Shown: positions 1-8,634 of the stretch, piece after piece
How positions within the stretch are numbered: the first letter of the stretch is position 1
Layout of the letters: each line of letters opens with the position of its first letter
Source of the DNA: DATBHM01 sp963772375
GTDB lineage: Bacteria; Actinomycetota; UBA4738; JACQTL01
Assembly: GCA_963772375.1 (NCBI GenBank)
Contig: CAVYXG010000009.1
Coordinates: 54,056-118,055, forward strand
Length of the DNA: 64,000 nt
Reading direction: 5' to 3'
Notes under the pieces: model-generated
What the model was told of the DNA's origin: nothing
What the model saw: the letters and a program-made list of their open reading frames with translations, nothing else
Databases searched by the model: none
Program-made: the position numbers and the translations under genes

Positions 1-1
1 C

Positions 2-412
2 CGGGAGGATTCCGAGGTCACGCTCGTCTCGCGGTACGGGCCCTCGGCGGCGAAGGCGGCGGGCCGGCCGGAGGGGTCGGTGTTCACGGTGTGGTTCCGC
101 CTGGACGGGCAGGAGTTCGGCTCGCTGAACGGCGGCCCGATGTTCCCGTTCTCCGAGGCGGTCTCGCTGATGGTGAACTGCAAGGACCAGGCCGACATCG
201 ACGGGTTCTGGGAGCGCCTCTCCGAGGGCGGCGAGGAGGGCCCGTGCGGCTGGCTGAAGGACCGCTACGGCCTGTCGTGGCAGGTCGTCCCCGCGGAGAT
301 GGAGCGCATGATGCAGCAGGGCGACCCCGAGCGGCAGGAACGGGTCATGGCCGCCGTGCTCGAGATGAAGAAGCTCGACCTGGCGGCGCTCCGGCAGGCG
401 TACGACGGCTGA
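2..412 (+). CDS. VOC/PhnB-like protein, 5' end outside window
   Basis: The reading frame is open from base 2, so the gene starts before the window. The visible 136 residues form the C-terminal part of a PhnB-like (3-demethylubiquinone-9 3-methyltransferase-like) VOC fold. The conserved stretch with GQEFGSLNGGP, then FWERLSEGGEEGPCGWLKD and YGLSWQVVP, is typical of this family. Family members are usually small cytoplasmic metal-binding or resistance-type proteins, and many have no proven reaction. It is followed 15 bases later by a second VOC gene on the same strand, so the two are probably co-transcribed. The family call is firm; no substrate can be read from the sequence. Confidence 0.88.
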   Translation, partial: REDSEVTLVSRYGPSAAKAAGRPEGSVFTVWFRLDGQEFGSLNGGPMFPFSEAVSLMVNCKDQADIDGFWERLSEGGEEGPCGWLKDRYGLSWQVVPAEMERMMQQGDPERQERVMAAVLEMKKLDLAALRQAYDG

Positions 413-427
413 AAGGGGAGATCGGAG

Positions 428-805
428 ATGGCGGAGTTCAAGTTCCAGGGGATCATGATCGGATCGGGGGACCCCGAGACGTTGGGGAAGTTCTACACGG
501 CCGTGCTGGGACGGGATCCCGAGATGGCCGAGGGCGGGTTCTTCGGCTGGGCGTTCGGCGACGCGTGGTTCTCGGTCGGCGAGCACTCCGAGGTGAAGGG
601 CACCGCGGCGGAACCGCAGCGCGTGATCCTGAACCTCGAGACGCCCGACGTGCAGAGGGAGTTCGAACGCATCCGTGACGCGGGTGCGACCGTGGTGAAG
701 GAGCCGTACGAGCTCCAGGGCGCGTGGATCGCGACGTTCGCCGACCCCGACGGGAACTACTTCCAGCTGATGTCCCCGTGGCCGGAGGCCGCCGGGGCGA
801 ACTGA
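428..805 (+). CDS. VOC family (glyoxalase/bleomycin-resistance fold) protein
   Basis: This 125-residue protein is a complete single VOC unit. It opens with the beta strand FKFQGIMIGSGDPETLGKFY and ends with the hallmark IATFADPDGNYFQLM, whose Asp-Pro-Asp-Gly-Asn-x-Phe/Tyr turn is shared by glyoxalase-like proteins. The ATG follows a purine-rich stretch (aaaggggagatcggag). Length and layout match stand-alone VOC proteins that dimerise to form an active site. It forms a pair with the upstream VOC gene. Substrate and reaction are unknown; detoxification or dioxygenase-like chemistry are both possible for the fold. Confidence 0.85.
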   Translation: MAEFKFQGIMIGSGDPETLGKFYTAVLGRDPEMAEGGFFGWAFGDAWFSVGEHSEVKGTAAEPQRVILNLETPDVQREFERIRDAGATVVKEPYELQGAWIATFADPDGNYFQLMSPWPEAAGAN

Positions 806-893
806 CGACCCCCAGGCCGGCCACATCGCTTGCCGCCACGATCGATGACCGAATAGCGTGGGTGCGGTTCGAGCGGGAGCGGGAGCGAGGGTC

Positions 894-2807
894 ATGGCAC
901 GAGCACACTGGCTGCGGTTGCGTTCGTCGTTGGTGGTGGGTGCCGTGGCCCTCGTGGCCGCCGCGGCGATGATGGTGCCGGTGGGCGCGTCGCCGACGGC
1001 CGCCCTCCGCGCGGGCTGTTCGTCGGGGTCGCACTCGCTGTCGCCGCCCGGCTCCCGCGTCTACCCGGAGGTCGGCAACGGCGGCTACCGCAGCGTCCAC
1101 ACCCACGTGTTCATGGTGTACGACGCCCCGACCAACAGGTTCCTGCATGGGAACCACGTCGTCCTCACCGACGTGGCCACCAAGTGCCTCACGGACTTCA
1201 GCCTCGACTTCGAACGGTCCTCCGCCGACCACAAGGCCGGCCCGCACCTCACGGTCGGGTCCGTGAAGGTGAACGGCCACCCGGCGGCGTTCGAGTTCGT
1301 GCAGCCGACCTACCCGGGAGACCCCAACGGCGACGACGACCCGGACCCGCTCGCCCACGAGGTGTCGAACGTCAACCCCGTCGGCCCCGGCAACCCGAAC
1401 CCGCCGGCCTGCTCGCCCCAGGTCGCGGGGGACTCGCAGAACGGCCAGCAGTGTCCGGCGAACAAGCTGGTGATCACGCCGTCGTCGCCGATCCCGAAGG
1501 GGTCGACGTTCGTGGTGTCCGTGGCCTACACGGGCAAGCCGGGCGTCCACCACGACGGCGACGGCACCACCGAGGGCTGGTTCCGCTCGAACGAACCCCC
1601 GGGCGACGGCGGGTTCGTCACCACCGAGCCGGTCGGCACCGAGGATTGGATGCCGCTCAACGACTTCCCGACGGCCAAGCCCACGTACGACTTCCACGAC
1701 ACCGTGAACCTCGGCCGGACGGCGATCGCCAACGGCGAGCTCAAGACCTCCAACCCGCCGCCCCCCAACCCGCCGGACGCGAACTTCCCGGGGGGCTCGG
1801 TGACGTGGATCTGGCACAGCCCCGAGCCCATCGCCAGCTACCTCGTGGAGAACAGCGTCGGCGCGTACGGCCTCCGCGAGCTGGTGCGAAACGGCATCAC
1901 GTTCTACGAGGCGCAGGCGCGCGCGATCCGCCCGGGCCGCAAGGCCCGGAACCGCGCGATCATGAACCAGCAGCCGGACATCACGCGGTTCGAGGCGAAG
2001 TTCAACGGGCCGTTCCCGCTCACGACGGACGGCGTGGTCGTCGGCCTGCCCACCGCGGGGTTCGAGGAGGAGATGCAGGGCAAGATCACGTTCCAGGGCG
2101 GCCGGGTCGACGTCGGGACCCTCTACCACGAGAACTTCCATCAGTGGTTCGGGGACAACGTGTCCGAGGACCAGTTCCGCGACACGTTCTGGAAGGAGGG
2201 GTGGGCCACCGTCGGGGAGTTCCTGCTCGAAGCCCGCATCGCGCAGCGGAACGCCGGCGGCCCCGGGACGCCCGCCGGCGACCGGGCGTTCGACCGGTCC
2301 CTCCGGCGCGGATTCGCGTCGGTGTACGCGGCCGGTGGGAAGTTCTGGACGATCGCTCCGTCCGACCCGACCGTGGAGTCGTTGTTCGGCGGGGCGAACA
2401 CCTACGTCCGTCCCGCGGCCGCCTACCTCGCGCTCCGGCAGATCCTCGGGGCCCGGGCGGCGCACCCCCGGCACGACCTGTGGATCAAGGCCATCCACGA
2501 CATCCAGCGCCGGTACCGTGGCGGCTCCATCACCGAGGCGCAGCTCGAGGCAGTGTTCCACGACCGGCTCCCCAGCCAGAGCGCGGGATGCCAGGCCAAG
2601 CTGACCCGGTTCTTCCGGCAGTGGTTCGACACGGTGTATCCGGCGGGCGGTGGGGCGGCGAACGAGCCCCGGATCACCGGTCCCGGGCTCCCCGGTCCGG
2701 ACCAGTTCTACGAGGCCGGAACCGCCTGCGCGCCGCCGCCCGGGTTCCCCGCGGTCCCGGCCCCCGCCGCGCCCGGGGCCCGGATACCGGACGTGGCCAC
2801 CCGCTGA
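894..2807 (+). CDS. secreted M1-type zinc metallopeptidase
   Basis: The product has 637 residues with a signal peptide (residues 1 to about 34: basic start, long Ala/Val/Leu core, then SPTAA), so it is exported. The zinc site is complete: H412-E413-x2-H416 followed by E435 eighteen residues later, as in gluzincins of the M1 (aminopeptidase N/leukotriene A4 hydrolase) clan. The N-terminal half reads as the beta-sandwich domain that precedes the M1 catalytic domain. An upstream GTG at 858 would add 12 arginine-rich residues. The ATG at 894 sits just after a GAGG motif and exposes the signal peptide, so it is preferred. No canonical GAMEN motif is obvious, so true aminopeptidase activity is not certain. 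Confidence 0.85.
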   Translation: MARAHWLRLRSSLVVGAVALVAAAAMMVPVGASPTAALRAGCSSGSHSLSPPGSRVYPEVGNGGYRSVHTHVFMVYDAPTNRFLHGNHVVLTDVATKCLTDFSLDFERSSADHKAGPHLTVGSVKVNGHPAAFEFVQPTYPGDPNGDDDPDPLAHEVSNVNPVGPGNPNPPACSPQVAGDSQNGQQCPANKLVITPSSPIPKGSTFVVSVAYTGKPGVHHDGDGTTEGWFRSNEPPGDGGFVTTEPVGTEDWMPLNDFPTAKPTYDFHDTVNLGRTAIANGELKTSNPPPPNPPDANFPGGSVTWIWHSPEPIASYLVENSVGAYGLRELVRNGITFYEAQARAIRPGRKARNRAIMNQQPDITRFEAKFNGPFPLTTDGVVVGLPTAGFEEEMQGKITFQGGRVDVGTLYHENFHQWFGDNVSEDQFRDTFWKEGWATVGEFLLEARIAQRNAGGPGTPAGDRAFDRSLRRGFASVYAAGGKFWTIAPSDPTVESLFGGANTYVRPAAAYLALRQILGARAAHPRHDLWIKAIHDIQRRYRGGSITEAQLEAVFHDRLPSQSAGCQAKLTRFFRQWFDTVYPAGGGAANEPRITGPGLPGPDQFYEAGTACAPPPGFPAVPAPAAPGARIPDVATR

Positions 2808-2885
2808 CGGAATTTTTGGGAACATCGCTCGAGCACCGGCGGCCACGCCGCGACCGCCGACGACCAGGGGGAGCTCCGAGCTTCG

Positions 2886-3749
2886 ATGTATCAGTGGTGG
2901 GTCCTGCTGCACCTCACGGGGGTGTTCGTATTCCTCCTGTCCCACGGGGTCTCCGTGGGCGTGCTGTTCCGCCTCCGGTCCGAGCGTCAGCCGGCCAAGG
3001 TGGCCACGCTCCTCGAGCTGTCGGGGACCTCGGTCAAGGGGTTCTACGTGGGCCTCGTCGTGCTGGTGGTGGGGGGGTTCGCCGCGGTCGCCTCCGGCCA
3101 CCTGTGGGGGCAGGCCTGGATCTGGGTCTCGGTCGGCGTGCTGGTGCTGGCCTCCGTCGCGATGACCTCGATGGCCACGCCGTACTACCGGCGGGTGGGG
3201 TTCGTCGCCCGGGCCATGGAGGGGGGAACCGAGGCCGTCACGCCCGAGCAGTTCGACGAGGTGCTGAAGGACAGCCGGTCGGGCTCCGTCGCCGGGATCG
3301 GCTTCGTGGCCCTCGCGCTGATCCTGTACATGATGGTGATGAAGCCCACGTTCGGGCTGGGGGGCTCGAGCGCGTCGCCGCCTCCGCCGTCGGGGTGCGC
3401 GCCGGCGACGACCATCCACGTCCAGGCGTCTGGGCTGAAGTTCGACACCGATTGCCTCGCCGCGCCCGCGAACACCGCGTTCAAGATCGTGTTCGACAAC
3501 AAGGACCCGGATCAGCACAACGTCGCGATCTACAACGGCTCGACCAACCTGTTCCGCGGGGCCATCTTCGGCGGGCCGAACACCGAGACCTACTCGGTGC
3601 TGGCGCTCCCGGCGGGCACCTACAAGTTCCAATGTGACGTGCACACGTTCATGAACGGAACCTTCAAGGTGGAGGCGGGCGGCGCAGCGACGGGCGGGCC
3701 CTCCTCCGGCGCGTCCACCTCCACGACATCGGGCACATCGGGGAGCTGA
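2886..3749 (+). CDS. polytopic membrane protein with C-terminal cupredoxin domain
   Basis: Of 287 residues, the N-terminal half has about four hydrophobic helices (first: WWVLLHLTGVFVFLLSHG) resembling DUF2269/CopD-like membrane proteins. After residue 165 comes a low-complexity Ser/Pro linker and a cupredoxin domain. Type-1 copper ligands are visible: His in DQHNV, then Cys-x2-His-x3-Met in CDVHTFMNG, so the domain probably binds one blue copper outside the membrane. A Ser/Thr-rich tail ends the protein. It is the first gene of a run with the Usp-Rieske gene (3 bases apart) and an FAD reductase, which suggests a redox role at the membrane. Confidence 0.8.
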   Translation: MYQWWVLLHLTGVFVFLLSHGVSVGVLFRLRSERQPAKVATLLELSGTSVKGFYVGLVVLVVGGFAAVASGHLWGQAWIWVSVGVLVLASVAMTSMATPYYRRVGFVARAMEGGTEAVTPEQFDEVLKDSRSGSVAGIGFVALALILYMMVMKPTFGLGGSSASPPPPSGCAPATTIHVQASGLKFDTDCLAAPANTAFKIVFDNKDPDQHNVAIYNGSTNLFRGAIFGGPNTETYSVLALPAGTYKFQCDVHTFMNGTFKVEAGGAATGGPSSGASTSTTSGTSGS

Positions 3750-3752
3750 CAC

Positions 3753-4793
3753 ATGGGGTATCGCAGGATCCTGGCCGGGACGGACGGCTCGAAGACCGCG
3801 GCGGTTGCCGTGTCGGTGGCGGCGCGGCTGGCTGCGCGAACCGGCGCCGACCTCCATCTGGTGATGGGTTGGCAGCCGCCGGAGCTGGACGCCGACCGGG
3901 CCGAGGCCATCCTGGCCAAGGCTCGTGAGGCGGTGTCGGACGGGAAGCTGACCGTGACCGGCGAGCACCACATCGGCGACGGTGCGGCCGTGATCCTCGA
4001 CGTGGCCAAGCGCCACCGGGCCGACCTGGTCGTGATGGGGAACAAGGGCATGGGCAGGGCCCGGCGGATCGGGCTCGGCGCGATCCCCGACAAGGTCGCC
4101 CACCAGGCCGGGTGCGACGTGCTCATCGTTCGCACCACCCACCACAATCAGCCGATCACCGGCCGGGCCGAGGGCCTCTACGCGCACATGGTCATCGGGA
4201 CCGACGGCTCCCCGACGGCGACCGAGGCCGCGTCGAAGGCGTTCGAGCTGGCCATGATGGTCCGCTGCGAGGTGTCGGCCGTCTACGTGGGCGACCCGAT
4301 CGTCGGAGCGATCACGCTCGAGGAGGCCGCCAAGCGCCGCATCGGCCGCACCAAGGTCCACCCGGTGGTCGTCGAGCGGGGCGAGCCGGCCAAGGTGCTG
4401 GTCAAGGTCGCGAAGGACGCAGGGGCCGACCTCGTGGTCGTGGGGAACAGGGGCATGACCGGCGCCCGGCGCGTGCTCCTGACGAGCGTTCCGAACGTCG
4501 TCAGCCACACCGCCCCCGCCGACGTGCTGATCGTGCGGACGGTGGGGCGTTCCGTGGAGGACCTCCGGCCCGGCTCCGGCGGCGTCGTCCTGGCCGGCGG
4601 CCGTCCGGTCGCGGCGTACCTCGACGAGGGGGGCGTCCTGCACGCGTCCTCGCCGCGGTGCACGCACATGGGCTGCACCGTCGACTGGAACGAGGCCGAC
4701 CGGACCTGGGACTGCCCCTGTCACGGCTCCCGCTACGACCTCGACGGCCACGTGATCCACGGTCCGGCCACGAAGGACCTCGAACCGGCGTGA
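3753..4793 (+). CDS. tandem universal stress protein fused to a Rieske [2Fe-2S] domain
   Basis: The 346-residue protein has two UspA domains (about 2-128 and 140-265) and a C-terminal Rieske domain (about 275-346). Each Usp half has the nucleotide-loop pattern (GNKGMGRARR..., GNRGMTGARR...), suggesting ATP binding. The Rieske box is complete: CTHMGC at 303-308 and CPCHGS at 321-326. Cys303, His305, Cys321 and His324 are the expected cluster ligands, and Cys308/Cys323 form the bc1-type disulfide pair. Fusion of Usp with a Rieske domain is unusual. The gene overlaps the next one, an FAD-dependent ferredoxin-reductase-like protein (GTGA overlap), so the Rieske part may take electrons from that partner. 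Confidence 0.88.
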   Translation: MGYRRILAGTDGSKTAAVAVSVAARLAARTGADLHLVMGWQPPELDADRAEAILAKAREAVSDGKLTVTGEHHIGDGAAVILDVAKRHRADLVVMGNKGMGRARRIGLGAIPDKVAHQAGCDVLIVRTTHHNQPITGRAEGLYAHMVIGTDGSPTATEAASKAFELAMMVRCEVSAVYVGDPIVGAITLEEAAKRRIGRTKVHPVVVERGEPAKVLVKVAKDAGADLVVVGNRGMTGARRVLLTSVPNVVSHTAPADVLIVRTVGRSVEDLRPGSGGVVLAGGRPVAAYLDEGGVLHASSPRCTHMGCTVDWNEADRTWDCPCHGSRYDLDGHVIHGPATKDLEPA

Positions 4794-6007
4794 CCGGCCA
4801 ACCCCGGCGCATCGTCGTCGTCGGGGCCGGCGTCGCCGGGGGCAGCGCGGCCCTCGCCGTCCGCGACGCCGGGTTCGACGGCGATCTCACGTTGATCGGC
4901 GCCGAGCCCCATCTTCCGTACGAACGGCCCCCGCTGTCGAAGGCGTTCCTCCGCGGCGAGCTGCGCGACGAACGCCTCGACCTGCGCCCGGCAGCGGCCT
5001 GGGGGGAACGCGGCATCGACGTCCGCACCGGAGCCCGGGTGGCGGCGATCGACCCGGCCGCCGGCGAGGCGACCCTCGAGGACGGCGCGGTGGTCGGGTT
5101 CGACCGGGCGGTCGTCGCCACGGGATCGCGGAACCGCCGCCTCGAGGCGCCGGGCACGGACCTCGAGGGGGTGTTCGACCTGCGGACGGTGGACGACTGC
5201 CGGCGGCTGCGGGCCGCGGCGCAGCCGGGGCGTCACGCGGTGATCGTGGGGATGGGGTTCGTCGGGTCGGAGGTGGCCGCGTCGCTCCGCTCGCTCGGCG
5301 TGGAGGTCACCGCCCTGTTCCCCGGCGACGCGCCGCTCGACCGGGTGCTCGGCCCGGAGGTCGGGCGGGCGGTGGCCGGGGTGCACGCCGAACACGGCGT
5401 CCGGTTGCTGCCCCGGACCCGGTTCGCGGCCTTCGAGGGCGCCTCCGGTTCCGTGGCCGCAGCCGTGGCGGGGGACGGCCGGCGCTTGGGGTGCGACCTC
5501 GCGATCGTCGGCGTGGGCGCCCGGCCGAACGTCGAGCTCGTTCGCGCGGCGGGGCTGGAGGTCACCGACGGCGTCGTGGTCGACGACCGGGGCCAAACGA
5601 GTGCGCCGAACGTGCTCGCGGCCGGCGACATGGCGTCGTTCCCGCTGGGCGGGACGGGCCCGCACGTCCGCATCGAGCACTTCCAGCACGCGGTTCGCCA
5701 CGGCCGGGCGGTGGGGAAGGCCGCGGCGGGGGAGGGCGAGCCGTTCACCGACGTGCCGTGGTTCTGGTCGGACCAGTACGACCAGCACCTCCAGTACGCC
5801 GGTTGGCACCGGACGTGGGACGCGTTCGAGGTGCGTGGCTCGGTGGACGCCCGCAGCTTCCTGGGGTTCTTCTGCGAGGCCGGCGTGGTGCGTTCGGTGG
5901 TGTCGATGAACCGCAACCAGGAGCTCCGCCGGGCGATGCCGGCGATCGGACGCGAGGTGTCGCCCGAGGTGCTGCGAGACGAATCCGTGGACCTCCGGGA
6001 CATCTGA
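4790..6007 (+). CDS. FAD/NAD(P)-dependent ferredoxin-reductase-like oxidoreductase
   Basis: The product has 405 residues and starts at a GTG overlapping the upstream stop. It carries the FAD-binding motif VVVGAGVAGGSAAL at the N-terminus, then PYERPPLSKAFL as in rubredoxin/ferredoxin reductases of the BphA4/PdR type. The NAD(P)-binding motif VIVGMGFVGSEVAASL follows, and the second FAD motif is VLAAGDMASFP. The tail has WFWSDQYDQHLQYAG, typical of reductase C-terminal domains. It probably reduces the Rieske cluster of the gene it overlaps. The electron acceptor after that is not evident; the cupredoxin protein of the same operon is one candidate. Confidence 0.9.
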   Translation: MTGQPRRIVVVGAGVAGGSAALAVRDAGFDGDLTLIGAEPHLPYERPPLSKAFLRGELRDERLDLRPAAAWGERGIDVRTGARVAAIDPAAGEATLEDGAVVGFDRAVVATGSRNRRLEAPGTDLEGVFDLRTVDDCRRLRAAAQPGRHAVIVGMGFVGSEVAASLRSLGVEVTALFPGDAPLDRVLGPEVGRAVAGVHAEHGVRLLPRTRFAAFEGASGSVAAAVAGDGRRLGCDLAIVGVGARPNVELVRAAGLEVTDGVVVDDRGQTSAPNVLAAGDMASFPLGGTGPHVRIEHFQHAVRHGRAVGKAAAGEGEPFTDVPWFWSDQYDQHLQYAGWHRTWDAFEVRGSVDARSFLGFFCEAGVVRSVVSMNRNQELRRAMPAIGREVSPEVLRDESVDLRDI

Positions 6008-6141
6008 TCCGGACCGCGGGCGACACCCGAACGGCCGATGACGGGTGACGGAGGAATCACCCTTGTGCCCCCCGCCGGCGGGAGTCGATACTCGCCTTGG
6101 TTCGATGCGGTCTCGACCCCCCCTTCGAAAGGAGGCCGCCC

Positions 6142-7731
6142 ATGCGTCCGCCACCGCGTGTGGTGATCCCGATCCTCGTCGTCCTGGCCTCCGCCGCCGT
6201 CACCGCGGCGGCCGCCCCCTCCCACGGTCCGGGCAGGGGCGTGCGGCACGAGAGCAAGCTCGGCCGGGCGTCGATCGCCCACCGGATGAAGGGCGGAACC
6301 TTCTTCCGCCACTCCAAGGGCAACATCCAGGGCCACGACCAGGAGGGCGTTGCCAAGATCCCGACCGGGAAGTTCGTCAAGCGGATCCACACCGGGCAGT
6401 CGAGGGTCGTGCCGCTGCAACAGCCCGGGTCTCCGGCGCCCGCGGCGGAGACCCGGGCGCGAACGCTCACGTTCTTCCGAAACACCCCCCGGATCGTGAC
6501 GGGCCTCGGAACGCCGAACGACCCGAACGTCGCGGCGGCGGGCCAGAAGGTGGTCGTGGTCAACAACGAGAAGATCTCGCTGTCGGTCGACGGCGGGCTC
6601 ACGTTCCACTCCTTCGGCGTCGGATCCCTGTACGCGGACAGCCCCGACGGGGGGGTCTGCTGCGACCAGGTGATCCGCTACGCGCCGTCGATCAACCGGT
6701 TCATCTGGATCGACCAGTACTGGAACGCCGTCGGGCATCCCAACAATCGCGACCGGCTTGCGGTGTTCCCGCCGTCGGCCGTCACGACGGGCGGCCTGAC
6801 GTCGTGGACGTACTGGGATATCACCGCCGCCATGCTTCCCGGGACCCATAAGTTCCTCGACTACCCCGACCTCGCCGTCGGCACCAGCTACGCGTACCTC
6901 TCACAGGACGCGGGCGACGCCTGCTGCAGCGTCAACCAGTCCTTCATCGCTCGGATCGGCCTCGACAACCTCCAGAGCGGCCTGAACCTCGCGGCCGGGC
7001 CGCACGCGTGGCGCTATCTCGATCAGGTGCTCCTGGGCGGCCAGGTGGCACAGAACACGCTCGGTCGGGCGTTCTGGGCCCGGAACACCGACACCAGTCA
7101 CATCCAGGTCAACTCGTGGGCCGAGTCCTCGACCTCGTACCTCAGCCCGGCGGCCACGATCACGATCGGGACGTGGCCGAACTCCGACTACGTCAGCAAG
7201 ACGCCCGACGGGACGCCGTGGATCGCGACCTACGGCGGGGCCGTGATCGGCGAGGCCCGCGGCGGGCCGAAGAACGGCAGCCTGTGGTTCGCATGGACGG
7301 CCGGGCGCGGATCCGGGAAGCTCAGCTGGCTCGCGCAACCCCACATCGAGCTGGTCGAGATCAGCGCCTCGGGCCTCTCGCTCGTCAGCCAGCGGGCCAT
7401 CTGGAATTCGAACTACGCGTTCGCCTATCCCGCGCTCATGACGAACGCCGCGGGCCAGCTCGGGATCTCGATGGCCTGGGGAGGCGGGACGAACTACGAG
7501 AACTTCGCGGTGGGCAACCTGACCAACTCGCCGTTCCTCGTGTACAGCGCGACCAACAGCACGGCGAACTGCGGGTGTGGCAGGTGGGGCGACTACTTCG
7601 GGATCGGGACGGCCGGTGAGGTGGACCGGCCGAACGAGTTCGTGGCGGCCGGGTACGGGTTCAGCCCACCGCCCGCCGGCGGCCCGGCGAGCTACGACGC
7701 ACACTTCGTCGGGTTCCAGATCGACCCGTAG
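6142..7731 (+). CDS. secreted protein of unknown function, BNR/propeller-like
   Basis: The 529-residue product starts at an ATG behind a strong Shine-Dalgarno (AAGGAGG at 6129-6135). Residues 1-25 form a signal peptide (MRPPPRVVIPILVVLASAA...). The mature part has repeated Asp-Gly and Trp-rich strands, such as ISLSVDGGLTFHSFG, which resemble Asp-box (BNR/sialidase-type) blades, and paired cysteines (VCCDQ, ACCSV, CGCGRWGDY). The second half keeps a Gly/Ser/Asn-rich extracellular composition. No catalytic signature is recognised, so a sialidase name would be unsafe. It probably acts outside the cell. Confidence 0.75.
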   Translation: MRPPPRVVIPILVVLASAAVTAAAAPSHGPGRGVRHESKLGRASIAHRMKGGTFFRHSKGNIQGHDQEGVAKIPTGKFVKRIHTGQSRVVPLQQPGSPAPAAETRARTLTFFRNTPRIVTGLGTPNDPNVAAAGQKVVVVNNEKISLSVDGGLTFHSFGVGSLYADSPDGGVCCDQVIRYAPSINRFIWIDQYWNAVGHPNNRDRLAVFPPSAVTTGGLTSWTYWDITAAMLPGTHKFLDYPDLAVGTSYAYLSQDAGDACCSVNQSFIARIGLDNLQSGLNLAAGPHAWRYLDQVLLGGQVAQNTLGRAFWARNTDTSHIQVNSWAESSTSYLSPAATITIGTWPNSDYVSKTPDGTPWIATYGGAVIGEARGGPKNGSLWFAWTAGRGSGKLSWLAQPHIELVEISASGLSLVSQRAIWNSNYAFAYPALMTNAAGQLGISMAWGGGTNYENFAVGNLTNSPFLVYSATNSTANCGCGRWGDYFGIGTAGEVDRPNEFVAAGYGFSPPPAGGPASYDAHFVGFQIDP

Positions 7732-7745
7732 CGGGGAGGTGCGGG

Positions 7746-7768
7746 GGCCGGTCTCAGCCCCACCGGCC
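7746..7768. terminator. bidirectional hairpin between convergent genes
   Basis: GGCCGGT (7746-7752) and ACCGGCC (7762-7768) form a perfect 7-base-pair stem with a 9-base loop. It lies between the convergent stops at 7731 and 7754. No long T run follows, as is common in high-GC actinobacteria. Confidence 0.5.
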
Positions 7769-8074
7769 GTACAGCTCGCTGGCCGGGTCGAAGAACCCGC
7801 CCTCCGGCCTGGCGTGCGCGTGCCAATGGTCGGGGATGCGCCGGCGTTCGCCGTCGATCCAGTAGCCGTCGGGGTAGCGCTCGGAGGCCACGGCGCCCAG
7901 TCGCTGCAACAGCGCGCGTTCGACGTCGGCGTCGGGCAGGCCGTGCGTCCGCCACACGATCATGGGCGTGGCGCAGACCATGCAGTCGGCCACCCAGCAG
8001 TCCTCGTCCTCGAAGTGCCACCGCGTGATCTGTTCGGCCCGGCAGAGCAGGCAGTCAGGGGAGGACGATGGCAA
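7754..8074 (-). CDS. small CxxC-rich protein of unknown function
   Basis: This 106-residue protein has two CxxC pairs (CLLC near residue 8 and CMVC near residue 31), spaced like a zinc knuckle. A conserved-looking C-terminus follows (WIDGERRRIPDHWHAHARPEGG) with a His-x-His cluster. It reads toward the M1-side convergent gene and overlaps the DUF192 gene upstream by 20 bases, so the two are probably translated together. No family name is recognised. A small zinc protein, possibly distantly HIT-like in its first half, is a guess only. Confidence 0.65.
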   Translation of the reverse strand: MPSSSPDCLLCRAEQITRWHFEDEDCWVADCMVCATPMIVWRTHGLPDADVERALLQRLGAVASERYPDGYWIDGERRRIPDHWHAHARPEGGFFDPASELYGRWG

Positions 8075-8504
8075 CCCGGTCTCCCACCTCGACGCCGTGC
8101 CCCGCGAAGAACCCCTGGTGCGCCTCGATCGCCCCGACGAACGGCGCGTCCGGCCGGTACGTCGGGCACGGATCGGCCGTGCAGGGCGGCATGTCCATCA
8201 GCGACAGGATCCGGCCGTCCGCCCCCCAGAACGCGATCGACAGCGGCGTCGGCGTGTCCTTCATCCAGAACGCGGTGTGGGTCGGCCCCTCGAACAGGAA
8301 CGCCATCCCGCCGTCGGCCGCGAGGTCGTTGACGCCCTGCAGGCCGCGTTCCCGCACCGTGTCGGTGTCGGCGACGCGGACGTGCAGCGTGACCGGCCCG
8401 GAGGGCGTCGATATCCTCGCCTCGGCCCGCGCGGCGGACGCGGACGAGCAGGCGGCGAGCCCCAGGGCCGCGGCCGCGGCGAGTGGAACGAAGGCACCGC
8501 GCAC
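8055..8504 (-). CDS. DUF192 family lipoprotein
   Basis: The 149-residue product has a signal sequence ending in a lipobox (LGLAAC, Cys at about 19), so it is a likely lipoprotein. The mature part is a whole DUF192 domain: VRERGLQGVNDL, GMAFLFEG, FWMKDTPTPLSIAFWGADG, and the closing HGVEVGDRVAI. DUF192 proteins are small beta-rich exported proteins whose function is not settled. It overlaps the CxxC gene downstream and is divergent from the potassium channel gene (130 bases between starts). Confidence 0.88.
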   Translation of the reverse strand: MRGAFVPLAAAAALGLAACSSASAARAEARISTPSGPVTLHVRVADTDTVRERGLQGVNDLAADGGMAFLFEGPTHTAFWMKDTPTPLSIAFWGADGRILSLMDMPPCTADPCPTYRPDAPFVGAIEAHQGFFAGHGVEVGDRVAIVLP

Positions 8505-8634
8505 GTTCCCATGCTCGCACGCCGGGGACGCTTCCGGCCGGTTCGGCGGCCCGCCCGCCCCGGGCGGCTTGCCCGTGTGCCGCGGGACCGCTGCCGCACG
8601 TCCCCCCGGTCGCGCTCACTAGCATGGCGACGAC

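Noticed and set aside
453..4760. Very long open frame on the minus strand opposite the VOC, peptidase and Usp-Rieske genes
   Set aside because: Its sequence is Arg/Gly/Val/Asp-rich low complexity, has no motif, and lies exactly antisense to well-supported genes; in high-GC DNA such frames stay open by codon bias.
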